A DNA stretch of 64,000 nucleotides, taken from contig NZ_CP082322.1 of NCBI RefSeq assembly GCF_019884725.1, positions 496,001 to 560,000 of the forward strand, in the 5' to 3' direction. The position numbers and the translations under genes were made by a program. How positions within the stretch are numbered: the stretch's first letter is position 1; every line of letters starts with the position of its first letter. This stretch comes from Leucobacter tenebrionis. GTDB lineage: Bacteria; Actinomycetota; Actinomycetes; Actinomycetales; Microbacteriaceae. The notes beneath the pieces are model-generated. The model worked only from the letters and a program-made list of their open reading frames with translations, ran no database searches and had not been told where the DNA came from. This document shows positions 17,987-27,500 of this stretch, in pieces.

Positions 17987-18021
17987 GTAGCGGGCCCGAG
18001 CGCTGTGACGCCCGCTCCCCG

Positions 18022-18089
18022 GGGAATGCGCAGCCTCTCAACGCTCCCACTCCCCGGGAATGCGCAGCCCCTCAACGCTCCCACTCCCC
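18022..18089. repeat. tandem duplication, 2 x 34 bp
   Basis: The 34-base unit at 18022-18055 (starting GGGAATGCGCAGCC) is repeated at 18056-18089 with one change (T18036 to C18070). It lies in the 200-base gap between two converging genes and directly abuts the palindrome at 18090. Confidence 0.95.
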
Positions 18090-18145
18090 CGAGAGGTCGA
18101 AATCTGCTCCATTTCCCGGGATCCCGAGCCGTTTTCGACCTCTCG
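18090..18145. repeat. palindromic element, family B copy 1
   Basis: Inverted arms CGAGAGGTCGAAA (18090-18102) and TTTTCGACCTCTCG (18132-18145) enclose 29 bases that include CCCGGGATCCCG. The arms nearly match those of the element at 59439-59494. Between two converging genes it could also end transcripts. Confidence 0.85.
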
Positions 18146-18186
18146 CGACTCCGGCCCCGCGGCTCCGCACCGCTGGCGCTCGGAAT

Positions 18187-19131
18187 CTAGCCCGGTCGCT
18201 GCGACCCACGCGCGCGCAGGATCTCCCCCGCCTTCACCGCAACCACCCCGGCGATGATCAGCGCCGCCCCCAACCACTGCACGCGCGTGGGAACGACCGC
18301 GAGGAGCACGATGGTCCAGACGATGCCGAACATCGCCTCCGAGTACCCGGTGAAGCTCGCGACCGTGGCACCGAGACGGCGCGACGCGGCGACCCCGAGC
18401 ACGTACGACAGCACCGTCGAGATGAGCACCATGCCCGCGACTGCGACCGCGGGAGGCAGTTCGGCACCTGCGATCACCGCGGGGTTCCCCGTCACGGCGA
18501 AGGGGAGCAGCCCGGTCGCGCTTGCCAGGCCCAGCACCACCGCGCCGACCGCGAGGCCGAGCCCCACGAACGGGATCGGCGGGATGCCGTGGTCGCTGTT
18601 CGCCCCCGCCGCGTAGTAGGCCGCGTTGCCGATCGCGGCGACGAGCGCGAAGGCGATGCCCAGCGGATGCAGCGCCCCGCCCGATCCCGAACCGGAGATC
18701 GCGACGAGCCCGAGCACCGCCACGGCCGCGCCGACCAGCGTCAGCCCCGCGGGCGCCACGCGGGTGCGCGACCAGAGCCAGAGCATCAGCACCACGGGGC
18801 CCATGAATTCGATGAGCAGCGCGAGACTCGGCGGGATGAACTGCACGGCGAGGAAGAAGGCGAGCTGGCAACCCGCGACCGCGAGCAACCCGAAGAGCAG
18901 GATCGGCCGCCACGCCGCCCGCACCAGGTTCCACTGGCCGCGCAGCGCGAGCACCGTGGGGGCGGCGAGCACGAGGGCGGCGAGGGTGATCCTGGTCGTC
19001 GCCGCCGCCCCGGCCGACCACCCCGCATCGAGGAGAGCACTCGCGAAGATGCCCGATAGCGCGAACGAGGCGGCGGACCCCACCGCGAGCAGGAATCCGG
19101 TGACGGGAATCGCCCGCGATGCACCCGGCAT
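18187..19131 (-). CDS. EamA-family transporter
   Basis: 314 residues with about ten membrane segments, e.g. PVTGFLLAVGSAASFALSGI, LAFFLAVQFIPPSLALLIEF, AAIGNAAYYAAG and LGAALIIAGVVAVKAG. Two EamA repeats as in RhtA or YddG-type exporters; the substrate is unknown. ATG at 19131 is chosen because GGGAGG lies five bases upstream; the frame continues 28 codons further but without a ribosome site. It faces the DapA-like gene and is followed by a palindrome. Confidence 0.85.
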   Translation of the reverse strand: MPGASRAIPVTGFLLAVGSAASFALSGIFASALLDAGWSAGAAATTRITLAALVLAAPTVLALRGQWNLVRAAWRPILLFGLLAVAGCQLAFFLAVQFIPPSLALLIEFMGPVVLMLWLWSRTRVAPAGLTLVGAAVAVLGLVAISGSGSGGALHPLGIAFALVAAIGNAAYYAAGANSDHGIPPIPFVGLGLAVGAVVLGLASATGLLPFAVTGNPAVIAGAELPPAVAVAGMVLISTVLSYVLGVAASRRLGATVASFTGYSEAMFGIVWTIVLLAVVPTRVQWLGAALIIAGVVAVKAGEILRARGSQRPG

Positions 19132-19232
19132 CGGCACCTCCCACGAGTCAGTTGCGTCCGCCGCGGCGCGGCTCCACCCGCCAGGATATCGCCGAACGCG
19201 GGGCTCGATGCTCACGCGGCACCGGCACCGAC

Positions 19233-19603
19233 TTACGCGGCACCGACGCCGATCCGCAGCGCCGCGATGAACTCCCGGTAGAGCTCGTCCCGCTCGAGCA
19301 GTTCGCCGTGGGATCCCGAGTCGCGCACGCGCCCCCGGTCGAGCACGACGATGCGATCGGCGTCGAGCACGGTCGACAGCCGGTGCGCGATGGTGACGAC
19401 GGCGCCGCTGCGGGCGGCGTCGGCGATGACCCGCTGGATCGCGGCCTCCGTGGAGCCGTCGAGCTGCGCGGTCGCCTCGTCCAGCAGCAGCACCTCCGGA
19501 CGCCTCACCAGCGCCCGCGCGACGGCGAGGCGCTGGCGCTCGCCCCCGGAGAGCACCGCCTCGGAGACCTCGGTGTCGAGTCCCTCCGGCAGTCCGCCCG
19601 CTA
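19233..19603 (-). pseudogene. ABC transporter ATP-binding protein, 3' remnant
   Basis: The last ~120 residues of an exporter-type ABC ATPase are open: [11 protein letters not shown], the signature [15 protein letters not shown], Walker [12 protein letters not shown] and the H-loop IAHRLST, ending in TAA at 19233-19235. Walker A and the membrane domain are missing. Recognisable ABC sequence begins about base 19,600, exactly where the alkC stop codon lies. A deletion that fused alkC to the end of an ABC exporter gene explains this. It cannot bind ATP normally. Confidence 0.85.
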
Positions 19604-20689
19604 CCTCAGTTCGAAATCGGTGCGCGGATGGGGCACCCCGTTGATCTGCAGCGACACGCCGTAGCGCCCCGGGTAGTACCGGCGAGTGGTGATCGGCCTG
19701 AACGAGTGCGAGGCCCGCACCTCGAACCGTTCACCGGGACCGAGGGTGCGGCGCATGATCTTGAAGACCTTCGAGCGCTCGTCTCCCCGAGCGCCCGGGA
19801 AGCTCAGCACGTAGTCGATCACGAGCGGCGCGGGATCCGCCCCGACGTTCTCCACCGCCGCGCCGAAGGCGATCGCACCGCCCGTTGCGACCCGCAACGG
19901 CGAGACCTCGAGAGGCGAGACCGCCAGGCTCACCGGGGGAAAGCCGAGCAGTTCGAGGGCGGCGGCATCCCCGCGCTTCACCAGCGTGCGCAGCGCGTGG
20001 TGGGCGACCCGCTCGAAATGCTCGCCGCCGCTCCATCCGCGCACGACCTCGACCGCGAACGCGGGATGCGCCCGGCTGTGATCGTTGAGGTGATTGGCGA
20101 CGGAGCGACGCACGTTCTCGTCGGCGTCGTCGTGCAGGGCGTCGAGGATCGGCCTGGTCGGCGCGGGATCCGCCACGAGGGCCGGGATCCGCTCGGCCCA
20201 CGGCAGCAGGGGGCGGGTCCCCTCGCTGGCGAGTCGACGCACGCGCCAGTCGGAGTCCGTCGTCCACGCGGCCATCCGGTCGAGCGCACGGTCGAGGTCG
20301 TGGATCAGCAGCGGACGGACCGCGAACTCCGAGGTGAAGCGCTTCGTCATCTCCCCCAGCAGAGCCAGCGACGAGTCGAAGCCCTCGTCCGTCCCCTCGC
20401 TCAGCGCCATCCTCGCCGACGCGAGACCGACCGGCCAGAGGGCGAAACCCTCGAACTCCGGGTTCTCGAGAGCCGTCCGCACGATGCCCGCCAGTTGCGC
20501 GTGGCCTCCCGAGACGTCGCGCGCGATCCCGCCCGCCAGCGCCCGCGCCCTCCCGCTCAGCGTCAGTTCCGCGAGGCCGGCCGCGGTCTCACGTGTGGCT
20601 TCGAACCGACGCCCGCCGCTCGCCGCCTCGAGCGCCTCCAGCAGCGCTCCGACGCGCTCGTCTCCGAGCAGGTCATCGGTCATCGACAT
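19601..20689 (-). CDS. alkC: DNA alkylation repair protein AlkC-like (3-methyladenine glycosylase)
   Basis: 362 residues. HEAT-like helical repeats occupy about 60-245 ([38 protein letters not shown]), followed by a C-terminal Ig-like beta domain ([38 protein letters not shown]). This pairing of a HEAT-type glycosylase domain with an Ig-like domain is the hallmark of AlkC, which removes 3-methyladenine and 3-methylcytosine without flipping the base. ATG at 20689 has GGAGG six bases upstream. Its stop overlaps the truncated ABC gene junction. Confidence 0.85.
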   Translation of the reverse strand: MSMTDDLLGDERVGALLEALEAASGGRRFEATRETAAGLAELTLSGRARALAGGIARDVSGGHAQLAGIVRTALENPEFEGFALWPVGLASARMALSEGTDEGFDSSLALLGEMTKRFTSEFAVRPLLIHDLDRALDRMAAWTTDSDWRVRRLASEGTRPLLPWAERIPALVADPAPTRPILDALHDDADENVRRSVANHLNDHSRAHPAFAVEVVRGWSGGEHFERVAHHALRTLVKRGDAAALELLGFPPVSLAVSPLEVSPLRVATGGAIAFGAAVENVGADPAPLVIDYVLSFPGARGDERSKVFKIMRRTLGPGERFEVRASHSFRPITTRRYYPGRYGVSLQINGVPHPRTDFELR

Positions 20690-20819
20690 CGCGGGCCTCC
20701 GTTCCCCGGCACAGTCTACGAGGCGAGCAGCTTCGTGAGCCCTCACCTCTCCGCCGGATGCGCAGTACCATGGGGGCACCCCGCCGATCTCCGGCCCGGG
20801 CGACGAACCGGAGGCACCC

Positions 20820-21242
20820 ATGGCAGCGAACGAACCCGCGATGTCCCCGTCGGATCTCCCCGTCTCCGAGGTGCTGGACCGCGTGACCGGCCCCCGCCGA
20901 GCCGAGGCCGACGAGCTGCTGGCGCTGCATCGCGAGCTGAGCGGCGCGGCGCCCGTCGTCTGGGCGGGGCGGATCATCGGCTTCGGCGAGCACGAGTACC
21001 GCTACGACAGCGGGCACGGCGGACGCATGCCCGATCTCGCCTTCGCCACCGGATCCGCGAAGCACACGCTCTATCTCACGACCGGCTTCGCGGAGCGCTG
21101 GCCGGACCTCCTCGATCGGCTCGGCCCGCACCGCGCGAGCAAGGCGTGCCTCTATCTCACCCGCCTCACGAAGATCGATCGCGCCGTGCTGCGCGAGCTC
21201 CTGGAGCGCTCGCTCGCCGAGGCGCGCTCGCAGAGCGACTGA
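20820..21242 (+). CDS. DUF1801 (YdhG-like) domain protein
   Basis: 140 residues. DUF1801 features: an N-terminal helix with EADELLALHREL, PVVWAGRIIGFGEHEYRYDSG (the conserved W-G-I-GFG-Y pattern) and SKACLYLTRLTKIDRAVLREL. These small single-domain proteins have a cytochrome c-binding-like fold of unknown role. GGAGG precedes the ATG. It is divergent from alkC (130 bases apart). A second DUF1801 protein is encoded at 49807-50169. Confidence 0.8.
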   Translation: MAANEPAMSPSDLPVSEVLDRVTGPRRAEADELLALHRELSGAAPVVWAGRIIGFGEHEYRYDSGHGGRMPDLAFATGSAKHTLYLTTGFAERWPDLLDRLGPHRASKACLYLTRLTKIDRAVLRELLERSLAEARSQSD

Positions 21243-21252
21243 GGCGACCGGG

Positions 21253-21320
21253 CACCGCGCTCCGCGCACCACTGCACCGCTCACCACTGCACCGCGCTCC
21301 ACTGCACCGCGCTCCGCGCA
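21253..21320. repeat. short degenerate repeats, CACCGCGCTCC / CACTGCACCGC
   Basis: The 113-base gap after the DUF1801 gene is largely built of shuffled copies of CACCGCGCTCC, ACTGCACCGC and GCGCACC. It looks like local slippage-type expansion and encodes nothing I can recognise. Confidence 0.6.
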
Positions 21321-21355
21321 CCCGCTCCGGAGGCCGCGGACGCTAGCATGGGGCG

Positions 21356-22105
21356 ATGCGAAGCTTCGACGAGCTGGCGGCGGAGGCCGTCCGAGCCGAT
21401 GTCACCGGGTGGGGGTTCGAGTTTCTGCGGGGGCGCGCCACCGAGCAGCGCCCGCCGTGGAAGTACGCCTCATTGCTCGCGGCTCGTCTGGGGTCGGTCT
21501 CATCGGCGCTCGACCTCGACACCGGGGGCGGAGAAGTCGTGGACGAGGCGCCCGCGCTGCCCCCGCGCATGGCGGTCACCGAGTCCTGGCCGCCCAACGT
21601 CGCACGCGCGAGGCAGCGGCTCGGTCCCCGCGGCGTTGAGGTGGCGGGCACGGAACCCGGCGAGCCGCTGCCCTTCCCCGACGGCAGCTTCGAACTCGTC
21701 ACGGCTCGGCACCCGGTCGCACCCGACTGGCACGAGATCCACCGGGTGCTGCGCCCCGGAGGCGTCTACCTCGCGCAGCACGTGGGGCCGGCATCGGCGT
21801 TCGAACTCATCGAGCGCTTCCTCGGCCCTCTCCCCGCCGAGCGACGCCTCCGGGATCCGGAAGACGAGGCCGCCGCCGCGCGGGATCGGGGATTCGAGAT
21901 CCTCCGATTGCGGACCGCGACGTGCCGCATGGAGTTCTTCGACGTCGGAGCGGTGATCTGGATCCTGCGGAAGTGCGTCTGGTGGGTGCCCGACTTCTCC
22001 GTCGAGCGATACCGCGATGTGCTGCTCGAGCTCGACGCGCAGATGCGCGGCGGCACTCCCTTCGTCGCGCACTCGACCCGCCATCTCATCGAGGCTCGCC
22101 GGTGA
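21356..22105 (+). CDS. class I SAM-dependent methyltransferase
   Basis: 249 residues. The Rossmann SAM site is ALDLDTGGGEVV (motif I, GGG instead of GxG), followed by VTESWPPNV (motif II), PFPDGSFELVTARH (motif IV) and HRVLRPGGVYLAQHVGP (motif V/VI). The substrate is not evident. The -10 box TAGCAT (21344-21349) ends six bases before the ATG, so translation is probably leaderless. It overlaps the LysE gene by four bases. Confidence 0.85.
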   Translation: MRSFDELAAEAVRADVTGWGFEFLRGRATEQRPPWKYASLLAARLGSVSSALDLDTGGGEVVDEAPALPPRMAVTESWPPNVARARQRLGPRGVEVAGTEPGEPLPFPDGSFELVTARHPVAPDWHEIHRVLRPGGVYLAQHVGPASAFELIERFLGPLPAERRLRDPEDEAAAARDRGFEILRLRTATCRMEFFDVGAVIWILRKCVWWVPDFSVERYRDVLLELDAQMRGGTPFVAHSTRHLIEARR

Positions 22106-22782
22106 CGGCGGCGGGCTGGGGCGGGCTGCTCGTGGCGTGGTTCGCGGCCCTCGCGCTGCCCGGGCCGGACCTGTTCCTGCTGCTGCGTCTCGCGGTGCGG
22201 GAGCGCCGAGCGGCGGTGCTCGCGGCGCTCGGCATCATGAGCGGCAACCTGCTCTGGATCGTGGTGTCCGTACTGGGGCTGGCGGCGCTCTTCGAGGCGC
22301 TGCCGGCGCTGCTGCCGGTCATGCAGACGGTGGGCGCGGTCGTGCTCGGCTATCTCGGCGTGCAGAGCATGCGGGGCGGGATCGCGGGGCTGCGCGAAGA
22401 GGGGGCGGATCGCGGTGCCGGATCGGTGGCCCGCCCCTGGCTGCTGGGTCTCACCACCAACCTCGCGAACCCGAAGGCGCTCATCTTCTTCACGGCACTG
22501 CTGGCCCAGTTCCTGCCGGCGGGTGCGGGATGGGGTCTGCGTCTCGCGATCATCGCCGTGATGTTCACGAGTGGACTGGTCTGGTTCGTCGGGATCGCAC
22601 TCGCCTCATCGGCGCCGGCGTTCCGCCGCTGGTTGGGGCGGGCCGCGCCCTGGTTCGATATCGTCGCGGGCGCGCTGTTCGTGCTGATCGCGGTCGTGAT
22701 CCTGGTCGAGGTGCTGCTCGGGCTCGTCTCCGATCCCGCAGCCCAAACAGGAGATCTACTCCCAGGCGGGCGATCCAGCTGA
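22102..22782 (+). CDS. LysE/RhtB-family amino-acid exporter
   Basis: 226 residues with about six membrane segments, and the family signature AALALPGPDLFLLLRLA followed by SGNLLWIVVSVLGLAALF and TTNLANPKALIFFTALLAQFLP. These proteins export amino acids or small metabolites. GTG at 22102 overlaps the methyltransferase stop. The last dozen residues, after VSDPAAQ, are encoded by the palindromic element that begins at 22749, which also supplies the stop codon, so the C-terminus has been rewritten by that repeat. Confidence 0.87.
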   Translation: MTAAGWGGLLVAWFAALALPGPDLFLLLRLAVRERRAAVLAALGIMSGNLLWIVVSVLGLAALFEALPALLPVMQTVGAVVLGYLGVQSMRGGIAGLREEGADRGAGSVARPWLLGLTTNLANPKALIFFTALLAQFLPAGAGWGLRLAIIAVMFTSGLVWFVGIALASSAPAFRRWLGRAAPWFDIVAGALFVLIAVVILVEVLLGLVSDPAAQTGDLLPGGRSS

Positions 22783-22817
22783 ATATTCCCGTTTAGGAGC
22801 AGATCTCCTACTTGAAG
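22749..22817. repeat. palindromic element, family A copy 1
   Basis: Arms AGGAGATCTACTCC (22749-22762) and GGAGCAGATCTCCT (22796-22809) differ by one pair; CAGGCGGGCGATCC lies inside and ACTTGAAG follows. The same blocks in the same order occur at 42393-42462. Confidence 0.85.
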
Positions 22818-22830
22818 AAGGTGCCGCGGC

Positions 22831-22859
22831 TTGTCGGGCGGCGCCGATACTGCTATGGT
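22831..22859 (+). promoter_or_regulatory. promoter of the mgtE leader transcript
   Basis: TTGTCG (22831-22836), 17 bases, TATGGT (22854-22859). Predicted start near 22866, giving a leader of about 225 bases before mgtE. Confidence 0.6.
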
Positions 22860-22865
22860 CTCTGC

Positions 22866-23091
22866 GGATCGGAGCATTTCGCGATCCCGAATCTCCATGA
22901 CACGAAGCGAGGTGAGTCGCATGCCCAGTGACAGTTGCAGTCACCAGCCGGGTACCGTGCTCACCGCTTCGATCGGCTTCCGCTAGTCGACGGCCCGCCG
23001 GTCGCCCGGCGCACCATCAGCGCGCCTCGGGCCACCGCCCGAGCGCGCTCACGATCGTGCGCGCCCCGGCGCGCACCCGGAAGGAGCCGCC
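22866..23091 (+). promoter_or_regulatory. structured mgtE leader (candidate Mg2+-responsive region)
   Basis: The leader contains a stem of CGAAGC + GGTGAG (22903-22916, two-base bulge) with CTCACC + GCTTCG (22960-22971), enclosing a GTGAC/GTCAC hairpin (22928-22944). A 29-codon open frame runs through it. I do not see the M-box core (GUUAGGUGAGGCUCCU), so it is not the known ykoK riboswitch as far as I can tell. mgtE genes are often controlled by their leaders; the mechanism here is unassigned. Confidence 0.45.
22897..22986 (+). CDS. possible 29-residue leader peptide upstream of mgtE
   Basis: ATG at 22897 to TAG at 22984-22986 encodes MTRSEVSRMPSDSC followed by 15 more residues ending SIGFR. 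It runs across the main leader stem, so its translation would disrupt that stem. There is no strong ribosome site (CTCC precedes the ATG). The downstream ATG at 22921 shares the frame. It may be chance; the overlap with the stem is what makes it worth listing. Confidence 0.3.
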   Translation: MTRSEVSRMPSDSCSHQPGTVLTASIGFR

Positions 23092-24450
23092 ATGACCACC
23101 CAGCCGATCCCCGTCGTCGACGGGCTCATCGACACGATCGAGCAGCAGCTCGCAGCCCGAGACCTGCACGCGCTCACCGAGACGCTGGCCCCGCTCACGA
23201 CCGCCGACCTGGTACCCCTGTTCGACCGGTTGAGTCTGCGCCGACGAGCGATCGTCTTCCGCCTGCTGGCCAAGCAGCGAGCCCTCGAGGTCTTCGAATC
23301 GCTCGACCCCGAACTGCAGGGCGACCTGCTCGACGGACTGCACGACGCGGAGGTCGCGCGGCTGTTCGCGGAGCTCGATCCCGACGACCGGGCCTGGTTG
23401 CTGGAGGAGGTGCCGGCGTCGCTCGCCACGCGCCTGCTGCGCGGACTCCCCGAGACCGATCGGCTGCTCACCGCGGCCGTACTCGGCTACCCGCAGGGCA
23501 GCGTGGGCCGGCGCATGACACCCGAGTACGTGTGGACGAGGGCCGAGCTGACCGTCGAGCAGTCGCTCGTCCGCGTGCAGGCGCGTCTCGACGACGCCGA
23601 GACCGTGTACACCGTGCCCGTGCTCGACAACGGCAGGCGGGTGGTGGGGGTCGTCAGCCTGCGCGAGCTGATGCGGGCGGAGCCCGGGCGAGTCGTCGCC
23701 GACCTCATGCAGCCGGCGCACACCGCGGAGGCCGTGGAGCGGGACGAGACGGCCGCCCGCCGCTGCGCCGACCTCGCTCTGCTCGCCATGCCCATCGTCG
23801 ACAGCGAGCGCCGTCTCGTGGGCATGTTCACCATCGACGACGCCGTACGCATCCTCGAGCGCGAGGAGAACGAGGACGCGGCTAGACAGGGCGGCTCCGA
23901 GCCGCTACGGCGCCCGTACCTCTCGACGCCCGTGCTCTCGATCGTGCGATCCCGGGTGGTATGGCTGCTCGTGCTGGCGATCGGCGCCACCCTCACCGTG
24001 CAGGTGCTGTCGGTGTTCGAGGCGACGCTGGAGCAGGTGACGGTGCTGGCGCTCTTCGTGCCGCTGCTCATCGGCACCGGCGGCAACACCGGCAACCAGG
24101 CGGCCACGACGGTGACCCGGGCGCTCGCGCTCGGCGACGTGCGCCCCAGGGACCTGCTGCGCGTGCTCGCGCGCGAGCTCCGCACGGGCGCCGTGCTCGG
24201 CCTGCTGCTCGGCGGACTCGGCTTCGCCATCGCGGGCCTCGTCTACTCCGTGCCGATCGGGCTCGTCATCGGACTCACTCTGCTCACGGTCTGCACGCTG
24301 GCGGCCGCCGTGGGCGGCGGCATGCCCCTGCTGGCGCGAGCGGTCGGCGTCGACCCCGCGGTCTTCTCGAACCCGTTCATCTCGACCTTCGTGGACGCCA
24401 CTGGCCTGATCGTCTACTTCATGATCGCCCGCGCGATCCTGCAACTGTGA
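23092..24450 (+). CDS. mgtE: magnesium transporter MgtE
   Basis: 452 residues with full MgtE architecture: a superhelical N domain (1-135), two CBS motifs (about 140-265; MTPEYVWTRAELTVEQSL, PVLDNGRRVVGVVSLREL) that sense Mg2+, and five membrane segments. The pore signature PLLIGTGGNTGNQAATTVTRALALGDV is present, and the last helix ends FVDATGLIVYFMIARAIL. It imports Mg2+ and closes when cytosolic Mg2+ is high. AAGGAG lies upstream of the ATG. It stands alone behind a long structured leader. Confidence 0.95.
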   Translation: MTTQPIPVVDGLIDTIEQQLAARDLHALTETLAPLTTADLVPLFDRLSLRRRAIVFRLLAKQRALEVFESLDPELQGDLLDGLHDAEVARLFAELDPDDRAWLLEEVPASLATRLLRGLPETDRLLTAAVLGYPQGSVGRRMTPEYVWTRAELTVEQSLVRVQARLDDAETVYTVPVLDNGRRVVGVVSLRELMRAEPGRVVADLMQPAHTAEAVERDETAARRCADLALLAMPIVDSERRLVGMFTIDDAVRILEREENEDAARQGGSEPLRRPYLSTPVLSIVRSRVVWLLVLAIGATLTVQVLSVFEATLEQVTVLALFVPLLIGTGGNTGNQAATTVTRALALGDVRPRDLLRVLARELRTGAVLGLLLGGLGFAIAGLVYSVPIGLVIGLTLLTVCTLAAAVGGGMPLLARAVGVDPAVFSNPFISTFVDATGLIVYFMIARAILQL

Positions 24451-24535
24451 GAACGGGCGCCGCGGGCATCGCGGTCGCGGCGCGCCATTGCCGCGGCGCG
24501 CCGTTGCCGCGATGCGCCGCACCGACCGGGTGCCG

Positions 24536-27500
24536 TCACCAGCCGGTGCTGAGCACCCGGTCGAGCTGCTCGAGCACGAAGTCGGCGCTCTCGGCGGTGA
24601 GGCAGAGCGGCGGTTTCACCTTGAGCACGTTCGAGCGCTCCGAGGTGGTGAGCACGACCACGCCGAGCTCTCGCAGGCGCTCGCAGATCGCCGCGGCCTC
24701 CTCCTTCGCGGGCTCCATCGTCTCGTGATCGCGCACGAGCTCGACACCGAGATAGAGCCCCTCGCCGTGCACCGGGCCGATGAGCGGGTGACGCTCGGCG
24801 AGCGCCCGGAAACCCTCGGCGAGCCGCTCGCCCACCACGTGCGCGTTCTGCTGCAGCCGCTCGTCGCGCATCGCGTCGAGCACCGCGAGGCCAACGCGGC
24901 AGCTGAGCGGATTGCCGCCCGCCGACGAGAAGAACTGTCCCTGCGTGGCGAGCGCGTCGGCGATGCGCTTCGAGGTGATGACGCCGCCGATGGGAAATCC
25001 GTTGCCCATCGGCTTCGCGATGGTGATGAGGTCGGGCACGACCCCCGACTGTTCGAAGCCCCAGAAGGTCGACCCCATGCGACCGAAGCCCACCTGCACC
25101 TCGTCCGCGATGCACAGGCCGCCCGCCGAACGAACACGCGCGTAGGCGTCGGCGAGGTAGCCGTCGGGCAGCAGCACGCCGCCGGCGTTGCCCAGCACCG
25201 ACTCGCAGATGAACGCGGCGACCCCGCGTCCCTCTCCGGCGAGAGCGAGCAGGTCGGACCCGAGGTCGGCGGCATAGCGCGCGCCCACGCTCCGATCGCC
25301 CGCGTCGCCGCGGTAGGTGCCGCGGAAGCGGTTGGGCACGTCGGCGACGTGCACCCAGTCGGGCCGGTTCTCGAGCGCGTAGGGGTTGTCGTAGGCGCTC
25401 GTGGTCACGGCGTCGGAGGCCATGGTCCAGCCGTGGTAGGCCTCGCGCAGCGCCACGACGGTCTTGCGGCCCGTTGCGGCCTGCGCGAGGCGCAGGGCGA
25501 GATCGACGGCCTCGGAGCCCGAGTTGACGAGCAGCACCGTGTCGAGCGCGTCACGTCCGCTGCCATCGGCGGCGGGCGTGCGCGCCGCCTCGGGGAGCAG
25601 CGCGAGCAGACGCTCGCTGTACTCGGCGAGCTCGCGGTACAGGAAACGTGAGTTGGTGTTGAGGATGCGGATCTGCCGATTCACCGCGTCGGCCACCCCC
25701 GGGTGCCCGTGCCCCAGGCCCGTCACGTTGTTGACCATGTCGATGTACGCGCGACCCGTGGTGTCGACGAGGTGGTGGCGCCAGCCCCGCTCGATCTGCA
25801 TGGGCCGCTCGTAGTAGCGCTCCTGCGCGCTCGCGAAGATCTGCTCGCGCCGGGCCTGCTCGTCGCCGGATTCGTCGCGCTGCGCGCGCGGCGGCAGACC
25901 GAGGATCGCGGCCGGATCGCGGGTGAGCCGCGCCCAGGCCGACACACGATCCGGGGTGACGCGGTTCACCGCGGAGCCGCGGAAGTCGCCGGCCGCGCGC
26001 TCGGCCTCGAGCCTCTGCAACTGCGCCACCGCGAGCTGGGTGTCAGCCGCGATGGCGTCGACGCGCACCAGCCGCACGTGCACCGGCCGCGGCGCGGTAC
26101 CGCCCTCGAGCACGCCGATCTGTGCCCCGTCCTCGACCAGCTCGTCCCGCGCCACCGTCGCTTGCACACCCGACACGATCAGCAGCCATTCCTCGGAGAC
26201 GAGCAGCGAGATCAGGCCCCCGAAGGCGCCGACGACGACTCCCCCGACGGGAGCAGCGACCGACATCTGAGACCCGGCGGCTACCCATATCTCGGTCGCC
26301 GTGGGCCAGGTGGCCGCGGCCTCCGCCGCATCGATGCGGGTCTGCGTGAGGCGGTACACGCCGTAGGGGTAGACGGCCGCCCCGACACCTTCCGCGAGGG
26401 ACTCCGCGAGCAACCGCGGTTCGGCATGCTGTTCGAGCCAGGCCCCGCCGTCGAGCGACTCGGACTCCACGCCCGGGTCGATCACGGACACCTCGCCTTC
26501 CAGGTCAGGGAGGAGGGACCGGAGCGGGCGGGATCCTGCGACTCCCTCCGCTCCCGCAGGATGACGGGAAGACTCCGTCTGCGCGAAGGGATCGGCCGCC
26601 AGCCTGAGTCCCGCCCCATGAGGCAGCCCGCTGAAGCCGAGCCTCGCCAGCACGTGCTCCGTCATCTCGACGAGCGGGTATCGCGTCGCGGCGTCGAAGA
26701 TCGCCTGCTCCCCCGCGATGCGCTCACGGGCGTAGTCGTTGGCGCCGTCGATCTCGAGCTGGCGCCAGCCGCTCGCGACGAGCACGGCGGCGCGCAGCAC
26801 GATGAGCGGCCACACCGCCCGGGCCTCCGCCGCGGAGAGCGGTGCGGCGCGGTGGAAGGCCGCGACCGTATCGAGCACGCGGAGCGGGCGCGCGGGCTCG
26901 TGGTGCAGCATCGAGCTCGCCGTGACGGCGAGCTCGGCCACGCGCCACCCGTAGGCCAGGTCTCCGAGGTCGAGCACGGTGTGCGGGTGCAGACGACGGT
27001 CGTCGCCCCGCACACCGGTCACGTTGTCGTCGGTGAGGTCGCCGTGGATCGCCTGCAGGGGCAGGTCACCGGCTACCGCGTCGAGTGCGCGCTGCGCGGC
27101 CTCGGATGCGCCCAGCACCCGCTCGCGCAGATCCTCGTCGGCGATCGACGAAGCGAGTCTCACGGTCTGCTCGTGCGCAACCGCCATGATCCACATGTGA
27201 TCGCGCTCGAGGCCCGGATGCCGCAGCCGCGCGAGCGCATTCACCGAGGCGGCGGCGAGACGCCCGAACTCCTCGAGCACGACCGGCGCGAAGTAGCCGC
27301 CGTCGACCATCGGCTCGCCCTCCGCGAACTCGCTGCGCCGTACTGCGAAGCCGCGCCAGCGCTGCGTGAGCGAGCCGTCGATCCCGGGGAGCACAGACGC
27401 GACCGGCACGCCCGCATCCCGGTACGCGTCGAGAGCGGCGTGCTGAGCGTCGCGTTCCTCATCCCCGAACACCGGGTTGTCGACGCGCAGCACGCTGCGG

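Noticed and set aside
18000..18190. Tandem units as a CRISPR array
   Set aside because: Only two abutting 34-base copies without spacers and no cas genes anywhere in the window.
22866..23091. M-box (ykoK) riboswitch upstream of mgtE
   Set aside because: The conserved GUUAGGUGAGGCUCCU core is absent; only GAGGTGAG is shared. A covariance scan could still overturn this.
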